From the NCBI RefSeq assembly GCF_002119665.1, contig NZ_CP021111.1:372001-436000 (forward strand): a stretch of DNA of 64,000 bases, in the 5' to 3' direction. The notes beneath the pieces are model-generated. The model saw only the letters and a list, made by a program, of their open reading frames with translations, was not told the origin of the DNA and did not search any database. Positions 9,886-18,649 of this stretch are shown here, piece by piece. This stretch comes from Bordetella genomosp. 13 (GTDB lineage Bacteria > Pseudomonadota > Gammaproteobacteria > Burkholderiales > Burkholderiaceae_B). Made by a program: the position numbers and the translations under genes. Each line of letters opens with the position of its first letter. The first letter of the stretch is position 1.

Positions 9886-10674
9886 TCAACCCATCAGTCG
9901 CGCCAGTTCCGCCCCCGGCTCGGGCGCGCGCATGAAGGCCTCGCCCACCAGGAACGCGTCGACCTTATTGCGACGCATCAGCTGCACGTCTTCACGCGAC
10001 AGGATGCCGCTTTCGGTCACCACGCGCTTGCCGGCGGGAATGGAGGGCAGCAGGTCCAGCGTGGTCTGCAGGCTGGTTTCGAAGGTGCGCAGGTTGCGGT
10101 TGTTGATGCCCACCAGCGGCGTCTTCAGCGCGAGCGCGACGTCGAGTTCCTGCGCGTCGTGCACCTCGACCAGCACGTCCATGCCCAGCTCCATCGCCAC
10201 CGTTTCCATCTCGGCCAGCTGCGCCGGCGACAGCGCCGCCACGATGAGCAGCACGGCGTCGGCGCCCATCGCGCGGGCCGCGACGATCTGGTAGGGATCG
10301 ATGATGAAATCCTTGCGCAGCACGGGCAGCGGGCACGAGGCGCGGGCGCGGCGCAGGTTGTCGTGCGAGCCTTGGAAGAACTGCACGTCGGTCAGCACCG
10401 ACAGGCAGGCCGCGCCATGCGCTGCGTACGAGGCGGCGATCTCGGCCGGGTCGAAGTGCTCGCGCAGCACGCCCTTGGACGGCGAGGCCTTCTTGACCTC
10501 GGCGATGACGCCGGCCTTGCCCTGCGCGATCTTGTCTTCGATAGCCTGGGCGAAGCCGCGCACGTCCTGGCGCGCCTGCGCCTCGCGCAGCAGCTCGGCT
10601 TCGCTGCGCATCTGGCGTGCAGCGGCGACTTCCTCGGCCTTCACGGCCAGGATCTTCGCGAGTATGTCGTTCAT
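9886..10674 (-). CDS. trpC: Indole-3-glycerol phosphate synthase
   Basis: 262 residues, single-domain TrpC (no TrpF fusion). It catalyses ring closure of CdRP to indole-3-glycerol phosphate in tryptophan synthesis. Visible motifs are [13 protein letters not shown] (phosphate/catalytic Lys), [18 protein letters not shown] with the catalytic Lys, [14 protein letters not shown], and the C-terminal ESGI and GEAFMRA phosphate-binding loops. Length is standard. Its start overlaps the trpD stop by four bases, so it is translationally coupled as the last gene of trpGDC. Confidence 0.96.
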   Translation of the reverse strand: MNDILAKILAVKAEEVAAARQMRSEAELLREAQARQDVRGFAQAIEDKIAQGKAGVIAEVKKASPSKGVLREHFDPAEIAASYAAHGAACLSVLTDVQFFQGSHDNLRRARASCPLPVLRKDFIIDPYQIVAARAMGADAVLLIVAALSPAQLAEMETVAMELGMDVLVEVHDAQELDVALALKTPLVGINNRNLRTFETSLQTTLDLLPSIPAGKRVVTESGILSREDVQLMRRNKVDAFLVGEAFMRAPEPGAELARLMG

Positions 10675-11699
10675 GGGTATTTCCGGGTATGTGCGCAGAA
10701 TTCCTCGAGCTTGGCCCGGGCTGCGCCGTTAGCAATCAGTTCGAAGGCCAGTGCCAGCGCCTGCGGAATCGAGTCGGCCTTGTTCCCGGCATAGATGGCC
10801 AGGCCTGCGTTCAGCGCGACGATGTCGCGGGCGGCGCCTTCGACATTATCCAACGCCTCGATGACCATTTCGCGGGACTCCTCGCGATTGGACACCTTGA
10901 TAGTGCGGTTGGACATCATGGATAGTCCGTAGTCCTCGGGATGGATCTCGTACTCGCGCACGACGTCGTCTTTCAATTCGCCCACCAATGTTGCGGCGCC
11001 CAGCGAGGCTTCGTCCATGCCGTCCTTGCCATGCACCACCAGCACGTGTTTCGAGCCCAGCCGCTGCAGCACGCGCACCTGGATGCCGACCAGGTCGGGG
11101 TGGAATACGCCCATCAACTGGTTGCCCGCGCCGGCGGGATTGGTCAGGGGCCCAAGGATATTGAATATGGTGCGCACGCCAAGTTCCTTGCGGACCGCCG
11201 CCACGTTCTTCATGGCGCCATGGTGCGCGGGCGCGAACATGAAACCGATGCCCGTCTCTTCGATGCATTCCGCGACCTGCGCGGGCGTGAGCTGCAGGTT
11301 GGCGCCCAGCGCCTCGAGCACGTCGGCGCTGCCCGAAGAGGACGACGCGCTGCGGTTGCCATGCTTGGCGATCTTCACGCCGGCCGCGGCGGCCACGAAC
11401 ATCGACGTGGTCGAGATGTTGAACGTATGGCTCCCGTCGCCGCCGGTGCCGCACATGTCGAGCAACTGGTCGGGGTTCGGCGTGATGACGGGCGTGGCGA
11501 ACTCGCGCATCACCTGCGCGGCCGCGGTGATCTCGCCGACGGTCTCCTTCTTCACGCGCAGGCCCATCAGCAGCGCGCTGGCGATCTGCGGCGACATCTC
11601 GCCGCGCATCAGCATGCGCATCAGGTGCAGCATCTCGTCGTGGAAGATCTCGCGGTGCTCGATGCAGCGGGTCAGCGCTTCGGTGGGAGAGATGGTCAT
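10671..11699 (-). CDS. trpD: Anthranilate phosphoribosyltransferase
   Basis: 342 residues. It transfers the phosphoribosyl group from PRPP to anthranilate. Visible are [17 protein letters not shown] (PRPP loop, about residues 78-94), [21 protein letters not shown], and [35 protein letters not shown]. Start ATG 11699 has GAGG upstream; the frame is open further upstream but only through shadow sequence over trpG. It sits between trpG (23-base gap) and trpC (4-base overlap). Confidence 0.96.
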   Translation of the reverse strand: MTISPTEALTRCIEHREIFHDEMLHLMRMLMRGEMSPQIASALLMGLRVKKETVGEITAAAQVMREFATPVITPNPDQLLDMCGTGGDGSHTFNISTTSMFVAAAAGVKIAKHGNRSASSSSGSADVLEALGANLQLTPAQVAECIEETGIGFMFAPAHHGAMKNVAAVRKELGVRTIFNILGPLTNPAGAGNQLMGVFHPDLVGIQVRVLQRLGSKHVLVVHGKDGMDEASLGAATLVGELKDDVVREYEIHPEDYGLSMMSNRTIKVSNREESREMVIEALDNVEGAARDIVALNAGLAIYAGNKADSIPQALALAFELIANGAARAKLEEFCAHTRKYP

Positions 11700-11722
11700 G
11701 GACGTTGCCTCTGTGCGTGTGA

Positions 11723-12289
11723 TTATTGGATCTGCAGAAAGTTGCGCAGCAGGGCGTGGCCATGCTCGCTCAGGACGGATTCGGGATGGAATTGCACGCC
11801 GTAGATGGGCAGCGTCTTGTGCCGCACGCCCATGATGTCGCCGTCGTCCGCCGTGGCGGTGACTTCCAGGCAGTCGGGCAGCGTGCCCGGGTCTATCGTC
11901 AGCGAGTTGTAGCGGATGGCCGTGTAGGGCGTGGGCAGCCCTTCGAAGACATCTGTGCCGCGGTGAGAGATCTGCACCGTCTTGCCGTGCATGATCTGCC
12001 GGGCTCGCACGATGTCGCCTCCATAGGCCGCTCCGATGGCCTGGTGCCCCAGGCACACGCCCAGGATGGGCACCTGCCCGGCGAAGCGCTGGATCAGCGG
12101 CACCGACACGCCCGCCTCGGCCGGCGAGCAGGGGCCGGGCGAGACGCAGATGCGCGATGGCCGCAGCGCGGCGATCTCGTCCAGCGTGATCTGGTCGTTG
12201 CGCGCCACGCGCACGTCCACGCCCAGTTCGCCGAAATACTGGACCAGGTTGTAGGTAAACGAATCGTAGTTGTCTAGCATCAACAGCAT
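11723..12289 (-). CDS. trpG: Anthranilate synthase component II (glutamine amidotransferase)
   Basis: 188 residues, class I amidotransferase that supplies ammonia to TrpE. The catalytic triad is visible: Cys in [12 protein letters not shown], and His and Glu in VQFHPES. The N-terminus [16 protein letters not shown] and the oxyanion motif SPGPCSP are classic for TrpG/PabA; it may also serve folate synthesis. I chose ATG 12289, with GGAG seven bases upstream; a TTG two codons earlier is less likely. It is the first gene of trpGDC and lies about 13.5 kb from trpE, with its own leader region. Confidence 0.95.
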   Translation of the reverse strand: MLLMLDNYDSFTYNLVQYFGELGVDVRVARNDQITLDEIAALRPSRICVSPGPCSPAEAGVSVPLIQRFAGQVPILGVCLGHQAIGAAYGGDIVRARQIMHGKTVQISHRGTDVFEGLPTPYTAIRYNSLTIDPGTLPDCLEVTATADDGDIMGVRHKTLPIYGVQFHPESVLSEHGHALLRNFLQIQ

Positions 12290-12311
12290 GGGCAATCTCC
12301 TTGTTCCTGGA

Positions 12312-12413
12312 GCCGCCGTGCCGGAGAGCTATCTGAGATGCGAACCTGTCACCGGTACCGGCGGCAGGATGCAGTGTGAAACCGCAACGACATGCCGCTT
12401 CCTAGCGGAAGCG
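12312..12413 (-). promoter_or_regulatory. Candidate trpGDC attenuator leader structures
   Basis: On the minus strand CGCTTCC (12413-12407) directly follows two Trp codons and pairs perfectly with GGAAGCG (12402-12396) around a four-base loop, spanning the leader-peptide stop codon. The second arm continues as GCGGCA (12398-12393), which can instead pair with TGCCGC (12366-12361). That segment in turn can pair, as GCCGCCG (12365-12359), with CGGCGGC (12318-12312) near the trpG ribosome-binding site. These mutually exclusive pairings resemble a 1:2, 2:3, 3:4 attenuator. No U-run follows the last arm, so the output could be Rho-dependent or translational. Confidence 0.45.
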
Positions 12414-12452
12414 CCACCACTGAGAGACAGGGGTCGTAGCGATAAAAGGCAT
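12402..12452 (-). CDS. Putative trpGDC leader peptide (16 aa, tandem Trp)
   Basis: A short frame from ATG 12452 to TAG reads MPFIATTPVSQWWRFR. Two consecutive Trp codons (12419-12414) sit immediately before a seven-base-pair hairpin. Position (113 bases upstream of trpG, same strand), size and the tandem Trp codons are exactly those of a ribosome-stalling leader peptide. In Pseudomonas both trpE and trpGDC are regulated by attenuation with such leaders, so there is precedent. The ribosome-binding site is weak, which lowers confidence. Confidence 0.6.
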   Translation of the reverse strand: MPFIATTPVSQWWRFR

Positions 12453-12547
12453 GACAGATATGAGGTGGATGGTGTCGTCGCGCGGGCTTGCCGGCTTCGT
12501 CAGCCCGCCGCCAGACTGCCAGGCGGACGTACGTTGCGTGGGATTCT

Positions 12548-12588
12548 AGCCTGTCGAACTTGTCATGTCGAGCTTCGTTCGACAGGCT
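12548..12588. terminator. 12-bp perfect inverted repeat after the TauD/TfdA-like gene
   Basis: AGCCTGTCGAAC (12548-12559) and GTTCGACAGGCT (12577-12588) form a perfect 12-base-pair stem with a 17-base loop, starting six bases after the dioxygenase stop. It probably terminates or stabilises that transcript and insulates trpGDC from it. The U-run is poor, so it could also be a dispersed palindromic repeat. Confidence 0.5.
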
Positions 12589-12594
12589 GGCGTC

Positions 12595-13734
12595 TTACGC
12601 GGCAACAGCCGGAGCTACGTCTTCTTTCAGCACCAGAGGGCGCCAGGGCCTCAGCGGCATGCCCAGGGTCGCCGCCTGGCGCTTCTCGTAGTCCAGGAAC
12701 TCCTGGGTGATGGCGCTGCCGCGCACCCCGCCGCGCACCGCGCCGGCACGCACGTCGCCGTAATACTCGGCCCAATCGTCAGGCAGGGGCTGCGAACCCG
12801 GCACCGCCAGCCACAGGCGGTACAGATGGCGCTTCTGGTCGGGATCGTCGTGGTCTTCGAAGGGCGTGCGCGAATGCAGGGTCACGTAGTTGTTCAGCAG
12901 CTGCAGGTCGCCGCGCTCCAGTTCCATCGAATAGCACAGCTCGTCGCTGGGCAGCAGCTCGTCCAGCAGGTCCAGGGCTTCTTCCTGCTGCGGCGTCAGG
13001 CGCGGCACCTCGGAGAAGTCGCGCTGGGCGGCCACGGTGTTCTTGCGGTTGGTGCGCGCCGAGAAGAACTCGGGATGGCTGCCGAAGATCGGGCAGCGAT
13101 AGTAGGGCGGCTGGCTGGGGTCCTGCGTGCCCTGGTAGCTGTGGAAGAAGGGGCCTTCCAGCACCGGAATCAGGTCGGGACGGCGGCGCCGCACCGCGTC
13201 GCGCAGGGCGATGGAGCTCACCACCTTGCTCTGGCCGCCCGACTTGGCGGTGCGGCGGCACAGCAGCGCCACCACGTCGCACGAGTCCTGATGAAAGTCC
13301 AGGCCGGCATTGGTGTTGTAGCCGCGGCCGCCTTTCACTTTGTACTCGCCGCCCTCGTTGCGCACGTCGTTGATGAACTGGCTGGCGCGGTTCTGCGTGC
13401 GGCCCACGCCCACGTACAGGCTCATGCCCCAGTAGGCCAGTCGCGATTCGTCTTCCGTCCATTCGTCCACCGGAAAGCCCTTCACCAGGCACATGCCCCA
13501 GCGACCTTGCGTGGTGGCGATGGCGCGGGCCAACGCGTCGCGGCTGGCTGGCGGCAAGGGGAAATCTGATTGCTCCATGGCCAGCAGCGGCTTGGGATGC
13601 GATTTCGCATAGGCCAGCGCATCGCGCACGCCCTGGATCGCCTGTGGCGTCAGGCGAAGCATCCACGAGTTGTCCTGGCGGACCTGTTCCGCCGTCCAGG
13701 CCTGGGGGCGTTCTCGTTGCGTTTCGGTTTGCAT
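12595..13734 (-). CDS. TauD/TfdA-family Fe(II)/2-oxoglutarate-dependent dioxygenase
   Basis: 379 residues. The iron-binding facial triad is visible: HxD as LDFHQDSCD (about residue 187-189) and the distal His in NNYVTLHSRTPFED, followed by the 2-oxoglutarate-binding Arg in RHLYRLWLA. N-terminal GRWGMCLVKGFP is also typical of the family. Members hydroxylate small substrates such as taurine, aryloxyacids or modified amino acids; the substrate is not evident. ATG 13734 is preferred although its ribosome-binding site is weak. The gene stands alone, with no transporter or sulfur gene beside it. Confidence 0.82.
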   Translation of the reverse strand: MQTETQRERPQAWTAEQVRQDNSWMLRLTPQAIQGVRDALAYAKSHPKPLLAMEQSDFPLPPASRDALARAIATTQGRWGMCLVKGFPVDEWTEDESRLAYWGMSLYVGVGRTQNRASQFINDVRNEGGEYKVKGGRGYNTNAGLDFHQDSCDVVALLCRRTAKSGGQSKVVSSIALRDAVRRRRPDLIPVLEGPFFHSYQGTQDPSQPPYYRCPIFGSHPEFFSARTNRKNTVAAQRDFSEVPRLTPQQEEALDLLDELLPSDELCYSMELERGDLQLLNNYVTLHSRTPFEDHDDPDQKRHLYRLWLAVPGSQPLPDDWAEYYGDVRAGAVRGGVRGSAITQEFLDYEKRQAATLGMPLRPWRPLVLKEDVAPAVAA

Positions 13735-14048
13735 AGGCTGTGTCCTGCATGTCGTATGCAAGCAGTCTAGGCAACGTCGTTAGATTAAAAAAGCGAACTT
13801 ATTTGACGAACTTCATAAGAAAATTTGAACAGATGCAGGCAGCGGCAGCGGCTGCGGCCAGGGTCCGCGCCATCAACGGAATTCGCCTGGCGACGAAGAG
13901 ACTCGACAAATGTCCGTCTCTTTGGGAATGTTTCGTGCGGTGCATGACGAAAGCCCTGTGGGCGATCCGGTCTCCCAGGGGCTGGCTGGCGGCATCCTGC
14001 ATGCCGCCGTAGACTGGCCGTCAGGTTTTCCACTCGAAGGAGCGATCG
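13735..14048. other. Intergenic region, AT-rich core
   Basis: About 314 bases between the divergent dioxygenase and the secreted-protein gene. A notably AT-rich patch (about 13775-13835) contains two direct copies of CGAACTT (13795-13801 and 13809-13815) and a CTTAT/ATAAG inverted pair. This is likely promoter/operator sequence for the dioxygenase gene. I see no supportable gene; short open frames here lack ribosome-binding sites and family features. Confidence 0.4.
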
Positions 14049-14480
14049 ATGTCATCCAGGTTTCATCAAGCCAAGCTCGCGTGCGTCGCCGTGGCGATGC
14101 TGGTTGCTTCGGGGGCAGCGTGGTCCCAGGACGGCAAGCCCGAAGTGCGCACGCTGGGCGCTATCAGCTATGTCAGCGGTGGGGTCGGGCACGAGGAAGT
14201 CACCTACATGCGCTCGATCAGTTCCCAGTACAACCTTCAGCTGCTGTTCGCGTTGTCGGATGGCGGCGCCTACGTGTCCGACGTGGACGTCCGCATCAAG
14301 AGCGAGTCGGGACAGGAATTGATGGCGGTGAAGTCGGACGGGCCGATGTTCTATGCGAAGCTGCCTGCCGGCACGTATGAGGTCACCGCGACCTATGGCG
14401 GCAAGCCTCAGACCAGGAAGGCCACCGTGGCCGACAAGGGCGCGGCGTCGATGAAGTTCTCGTGGGCGGGGCCGACCTGA
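14049..14480 (+). CDS. Secreted protein with carboxypeptidase-regulatory-like beta-sandwich domain
   Basis: 143 residues. A Sec signal peptide is clear (LACVAVAMLVASGAAWS, cleavage near AWS-QD). The mature part has DVRIKSESGQELMAVKSDGPMFYAKLPAGTYEVTATYGGKPQTRKATV, the pattern of a CarboxypepD_reg-like/transthyretin-like beta-sandwich (DGxF...LPAGxYxV). It is predicted periplasmic, with no catalytic residues recognised. ATG 14049 is preceded by GAAGGAG. Function unknown; convergent with the LysR gene that follows. Confidence 0.65.
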   Translation: MSSRFHQAKLACVAVAMLVASGAAWSQDGKPEVRTLGAISYVSGGVGHEEVTYMRSISSQYNLQLLFALSDGGAYVSDVDVRIKSESGQELMAVKSDGPMFYAKLPAGTYEVTATYGGKPQTRKATVADKGAASMKFSWAGPT

Positions 14481-14501
14481 CGCGTCGGCGGTTGCCTGGC
14501 G

Positions 14502-15443
14502 TCAGGTCGACGGCGGCTTGGCGGCTGCCTTCGGCGCGCGGGTCCGGGCCTCGGCCTGGCGCCCGTGCCGCGCCGCGGTCTGGCGCAGCAGCGCCGCGAA
14601 GGCGCGCGACAGGCGCGTCTGTTCCACGTCGGCACGCACCAGCAAGCCCGGCGTGCGTATCGGCGTGGGGCTTTCCATGGGCACCAGCACTACGTCCAGT
14701 CCCGGCGGCACCCCGCTGGCCGCGGCGATGGTCGCGATGCGCATGCGCGCGGCCAGGCCCAGCAAGGCCGGCAGGCTGTTCATCTCGGCGCACACCAGGG
14801 GCTGCGCGCCCGCGGCCGCGAAGCACTCGTCCAGCATGCGGCGCGTGGAAAACGAGGCGGGCAGCAGCGCCATCGGCTCGCGGTGCAATTCGATCATGCG
14901 AATGCGCTTGCGGCGTGCCAGAGGATGCCTGGCGCCCACGGCCAGCATCAGCTCTTCGTTGAACAGCGGCTCGAAGCGCAGGCCCAGCGGTAGTATGGGC
15001 CGATAGGCCACGCCCAGGTCCAGCTGGCCGTTGGTGAGGCGCGTGACGATGCCATCGGCCGACAGCTCTTCCACGGAAATGCGCACGGTCGGATTGCGGG
15101 ACAGGAACAGCGCCACGCATTCGGGAACGATGCTGAGATTGAATGTGTGGGTGGCCGCCACGCGGATCGAGCCCGACATCGGCGATTCCGCCGCCTTCAG
15201 TTCGCCCAGGCCCTGGTCTACCTCTTGCAGGGCGCGCGTGGCATAGCCCAGGAATGCCTCGCCTGATTCGGTAAGCGCCACCCGCTTGCCCACGCGGTCG
15301 AACAGCCGGCAGCCGATCTCGTCTTCGAGCTGGCGGATCTGGTGCGACAGCGTGGATTGCGTGACGTGCACGCGCTGCGCGGCCCGCGTGAAGTTCAGCG
15401 AGCCGGCCACCGCCACGAAATACCGGAGATGCCGCAATTCCAT
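14502..15443 (-). CDS. LysR-family regulator of the CoA-transferase cluster
   Basis: 313 residues. The N-terminal helix-turn-helix is MELRHLRYFVAVAGSLNFTRAAQRVHVTQSTLSHQIRQLEDEIGCRLFDR, followed by a CynR/CbbR-like effector domain and an Ala-rich C-terminal tail. I took ATG 15443 because the family begins MELRxLRYF; a TTG one codon earlier exists. It is divergent from the CoA-transferase gene with a T-N11-A box in the shared intergenic region, so it is very probably that operon's regulator. Confidence 0.88.
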   Translation of the reverse strand: MELRHLRYFVAVAGSLNFTRAAQRVHVTQSTLSHQIRQLEDEIGCRLFDRVGKRVALTESGEAFLGYATRALQEVDQGLGELKAAESPMSGSIRVAATHTFNLSIVPECVALFLSRNPTVRISVEELSADGIVTRLTNGQLDLGVAYRPILPLGLRFEPLFNEELMLAVGARHPLARRKRIRMIELHREPMALLPASFSTRRMLDECFAAAGAQPLVCAEMNSLPALLGLAARMRIATIAAASGVPPGLDVVLVPMESPTPIRTPGLLVRADVEQTRLSRAFAALLRQTAARHGRQAEARTRAPKAAAKPPST

Positions 15444-15458
15444 CAATGGCCGTCCGAA

Positions 15459-15473
15459 TGATCGATGCCATCA
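15459..15473. promoter_or_regulatory. LysR-type T-N11-A box
   Basis: TGAT-N7-ATCA is a perfect dyad with the T-N11-A architecture recognised by LysR regulators. It lies 16 bases upstream of the lysR start and about 105 bases upstream of the divergent CoA-transferase gene. The surrounding ATCAATGATAATCAG adds overlapping partial copies. Confidence 0.55.
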
Positions 15474-15578
15474 ATGATAATCAGCAAAATTAACCATTTC
15501 CACAATTTGTAGCCGCCCTTTACGCTGCGGTCTCCGCAATGCCAGCCGCCACACGAGCCGGCGGCCAGGAGACACACC

Positions 15579-16772
15579 ATGCATCACGACCGTACCCCGC
15601 AGACGGACCCGCCCAGGACTGCCAAGGTTCTGGAGGGCATTACCGTGCTGGAGCAGGGCACGTTCATTACCGGACCGGCGGCGGGGATGCTGCTGGCCGA
15701 CCTGGGCGCGGACGTCATCAAGATCGAGCAGCCGGGTGCGGGCGATCCGTTCCGCGCGTTTCGCGGCGGCCTGTACAGCCCGCACTTCCAGACCTACAAC
15801 CGCAACAAGCGCAGCATCACGCTGAACACCAAGACGCCGGAGGACGCTGCGGTGTTCGACGAGCTGGTGCAGCGTGCGGACGTCTACATCCAGAATTTCC
15901 GTCCCGGCGCGGCCGAACGTCTGGGGGCGGGCGAGGCGCGGCTGCGGGAATTGAATCCGCGCCTGATCTATTGCGCCATCAGCGGATTCGGCCAGACCGG
16001 CCCCTCGGCCGGGCGCCCGGCCTACGACACGGTGGCCCAGGCCGCCAGCGGTTTCCTGAACCTGCTGGTCAATCCCGCGAACCCGCGCGTCGTGGGCCCC
16101 GCCATCGCCGATTCGCTGACGGGCTTCTACGCCGCCTACGGCATCCTGGGCGCGCTGGTGGAACGCGCGCGCACCGGCGTGGGCCGCAGCGTCGAGGTCT
16201 CGATGCTCGAGGCCATGTGCCATTTCAACCTCGACGCCTTCACGCATTACTTCTCCGAAGGCGAGGTGATGGGGCCCTACAGCCGCCCCAGCGTCTCGCA
16301 GTCGTACACGCTGCGCTGCGGCGATGGCCGCTGGGTGGCGCTGCACATGTCCTCGCCCGAGAAGTTCTGGCGCGGCCTGGCCGTCGCCATCGAGCGTCCG
16401 ACGCTGTTCGACGATCCGCGCTATGCCACGCGCGAGGGCCGCATCGAGCACCAGGAGCAGTTGATCGAACTGCTGGGCGAGATCTTCGCCACGCGCACGC
16501 GCGACGAATGGTGCGAGCGCCTGCTGGCGCAGGACGTGCCGCATGCGCCCATGTACGACACCAGCGAGGCCTTGCGGGATCCGCAGGCGCGCCACCTCGA
16601 GCTGGAGGTCGTGGGCCGCCATCCCGTGATGGGCGAATGGCGCACCGTGCGCTCGCCCGTCAGCTTCGATGGCGTGCGCGACACGCACGTGGTGCCGCCG
16701 CCCATCCTGGGCGAGCACAACGACGAGGTGCGAGCCGAACTGCGTGCGCGCGACGCGTCCGCCACTGAATGA
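15579..16772 (+). CDS. CaiB/BaiF family (class III) CoA-transferase
   Basis: 397 residues. Motifs include ITGPAAGMLLADLGADVIKIEQPGAGDPFR at the N-terminus, carrying the conserved GADVIKIE, then YNRNKRSITLNTKTPE, and the catalytic Asp region GQTGPSAGRPAYDTVAQAASG, as in formyl-CoA/oxalate or succinyl-CoA:acid transferases. These enzymes move CoA between carboxylic acids. Next to a citryl-CoA lyase-like protein and a tricarboxylate-type binding protein, it probably activates an imported di- or tricarboxylate. The gap to the next gene is only 10 bases. Confidence 0.9.
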   Translation: MHHDRTPQTDPPRTAKVLEGITVLEQGTFITGPAAGMLLADLGADVIKIEQPGAGDPFRAFRGGLYSPHFQTYNRNKRSITLNTKTPEDAAVFDELVQRADVYIQNFRPGAAERLGAGEARLRELNPRLIYCAISGFGQTGPSAGRPAYDTVAQAASGFLNLLVNPANPRVVGPAIADSLTGFYAAYGILGALVERARTGVGRSVEVSMLEAMCHFNLDAFTHYFSEGEVMGPYSRPSVSQSYTLRCGDGRWVALHMSSPEKFWRGLAVAIERPTLFDDPRYATREGRIEHQEQLIELLGEIFATRTRDEWCERLLAQDVPHAPMYDTSEALRDPQARHLELEVVGRHPVMGEWRTVRSPVSFDGVRDTHVVPPPILGEHNDEVRAELRARDASATE

Positions 16773-16782
16773 AGGACTCGAG

Positions 16783-17601
16783 ATGAAGATCGGCAAGACC
16801 ACTGTTCCGCATACTTCCATCAGCACGTCCGACGCGCACACCATAGTGGTGCGCGGCCAGGACCTGTGCAAGGACTTGATCGGCAAGATCTCGTTCACCG
16901 ACTATTTCCACCTGCTGCTGACGGGCAGGCGCCCCGACGCGGCGGCCACCGCGGTCATCGACGCGACGCTGGTGGCCATCGCCGAGCACGGGCTGGTGCC
17001 CAGCGTGCAGGCCAGCCGCATGACCCTGGCCGCCGCGCCCGACGCACTGCAGGGCGCCGTCGCCGCGGGCATCCTGGGCTGCGGCTCGGTGATACTGGGC
17101 GCATCGGAGACGGCCGGCAGGATGTTCCACGAGATCGAGGAACGCGCCAAGGCGGACGGCACGGACCTCGATGCCGCCGCGCTGGCCGTGCTGCGCGAGT
17201 ACCGCGCCGCGCGCCGCGCGATTCCGGGCTATGGACATCCACTGCACAAGGAGCGCGATCCGCGCGTGGGCCGCCTGTTCGACGTGGCGCGCGAATGCGG
17301 CGCCTCGCTGGCCTACGTGCACATCGCCGAGGCGGTCGAGCGCGCCATCCCGCAGATACTGGGCAAGGAATTGAAGCTCAACGTGTCGGCCGCCATCCCG
17401 GCCGTGCTGCTGGGCGTGGGCTTTCCGCTGCTTGCCCTGAAGGGCGTGCCCATCCTGGCCCGCACCGCGGGCCTGATCGCACATCTGAACGAAGAGCTGG
17501 AGCAGTCCATCGGCTTCGCGCTGTCGTACCAGGCCGCGCGAGAAGTGCAGTACGACGGCGCACTGCCGCCAGGGTTCGGCACGGCTGCGGACCCGCACTG
17601 A
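16783..17601 (+). CDS. Citryl-CoA lyase-like protein (citrate synthase fold)
   Basis: 272 residues, about the length of short citrate synthase-family lyases. RAIPGYGHPLHKERDPR holds the conserved active-site His (G-x-GHPLH), and GKISFTDYFHLLLTGRRP is the usual N-terminal element. At the position where citryl-CoA lyases normally carry the catalytic Asp (pattern NVDGAIAA), this protein has LNVSAAIPA, Ser for Asp, so the activity is uncertain. ATG 16783 was chosen; it follows the CoA-transferase stop by 10 bases with AGGA upstream. The pair could form an ATP-independent route: acid to acyl-CoA, then cleavage to acetyl-CoA or a similar thioester and an oxoacid. Confidence 0.75.
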   Translation: MKIGKTTVPHTSISTSDAHTIVVRGQDLCKDLIGKISFTDYFHLLLTGRRPDAAATAVIDATLVAIAEHGLVPSVQASRMTLAAAPDALQGAVAAGILGCGSVILGASETAGRMFHEIEERAKADGTDLDAAALAVLREYRAARRAIPGYGHPLHKERDPRVGRLFDVARECGASLAYVHIAEAVERAIPQILGKELKLNVSAAIPAVLLGVGFPLLALKGVPILARTAGLIAHLNEELEQSIGFALSYQAAREVQYDGALPPGFGTAADPH

Positions 17602-17647
17602 TTCCACCCATCCGGGCAATCCAAGAAGAGAGAGAGAGGAGAGACAC

Positions 17648-18649
17648 ATGGCAATCATCAAATCCCCCACCGGTGCGCGTGCGCTGCGCCGGTCGCTGCT
17701 CGGCCTGACGCTGGCTACGGGACTGCTGGCCCAGTTGCCCGCGGCCGCGCAATCGCCGGATTTCCCATCGCGTCCGATCAGGATGGTCGTGCCGTTCGGC
17801 GCGGGCACTTCCACCGACATCGTGGCACGCGTGATGGCCGAGGCGATGGGCAAGTCGCTGGGCCAGACCGTCATCGTCGAGAACCGCGCCGGCGCGGGCG
17901 GCACCATCGGCACGGACTTCGTGGCGCGCGCGCCCGCCGACGGCTACACCATCGTGATGGGCACCGTCGGCACGCACGCCATCAACAAGTCGCTCTACCG
18001 CAAGCTGGCCTACGATCCGATCAACGACTTCGCGCCCATCTCGCTGGTCGGGCAGACGCCGACGCTGCTGGTGGTCAGCGCCAACTCGCCCTACAAGACG
18101 CTGAAGGACCTGGGCGCCGCGGCCGCCAAGTCGCCCGGCGTCAGCTTCGCCTCCGCGGGCAGCGGCACGTCGGGCCACCTGGCCGGCGAACTGCTGAAGT
18201 CGCGACTGGGCGGCGAGATGGTGCACGTGCCGTACAAGGAAGGCAGCATGGCCGTGTCCGACGTGATGTCGGGCCAGGTGCAATTCATGTTCTATCACCC
18301 CACCGCCGTGCTGCCGCACATCCGCGCGGGCAAGCTGCGTGCGCTGGGCGCATCCAGCGCGCAGCGCAGCTCGGCCGCGCCCGAGGTGCCGACGGTGGCC
18401 GAACAGGTCGGCGGCGATTTCGACCTGGTGGCCTGGTTCATGCTGTACGCGCCGCAGGCCACGCCGGCGCCTGCCTTGCAGAAGCTGCGCAATTCCGCCG
18501 CCGCCGCGCTGGCCAGCGCGGACGTGCGATCCAAGCTGAGCGCGCAGGGCCTGGAAAAGGGCGCAGCAACGGATCTGACCGCATTCGGCAAGGCCGAGGT
18601 CGCCAAGTGGGCCGACCTGGTGCAGAAGTCCGGCGCTCAGGTCGACTGA
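17648..18649 (+). CDS. Bug-family tripartite tricarboxylate transporter-type substrate-binding protein
   Basis: 333 residues. A signal peptide ([20 protein letters not shown]) is followed by [23 protein letters not shown], the signature start of Bug/TctC receptors, with later [19 protein letters not shown] and [21 protein letters not shown] typical of the family. These periplasmic proteins bind carboxylates such as citrate. No membrane permease (TctA/TctB) is nearby, as is common in Burkholderiales. GGAG precedes ATG 17648. It is the third gene of the CoA-transferase operon. The last 13 bases overlap the convergent chemoreceptor gene. Confidence 0.92.
   Translation: MAIIKSPTGARALRRSLLGLTLATGLLAQLPAAAQSPDFPSRPIRMVVPFGAGTSTDIVARVMAEAMGKSLGQTVIVENRAGAGGTIGTDFVARAPADGYTIVMGTVGTHAINKSLYRKLAYDPINDFAPISLVGQTPTLLVVSANSPYKTLKDLGAAAAKSPGVSFASAGSGTSGHLAGELLKSRLGGEMVHVPYKEGSMAVSDVMSGQVQFMFYHPTAVLPHIRAGKLRALGASSAQRSSAAPEVPTVAEQVGGDFDLVAWFMLYAPQATPAPALQKLRNSAAAALASADVRSKLSAQGLEKGAATDLTAFGKAEVAKWADLVQKSGAQVD

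Noticed and set aside
12290..12547. A metabolite riboswitch before trpG
   Set aside because: No known riboswitch core could be matched; the tandem-Trp frame and alternative hairpins fit attenuation better.
13740..14012. Short open frames in the dioxygenase-secreted protein intergenic region
   Set aside because: No ribosome-binding site, composition typical of chance frames, and the AT-rich part looks regulatory.
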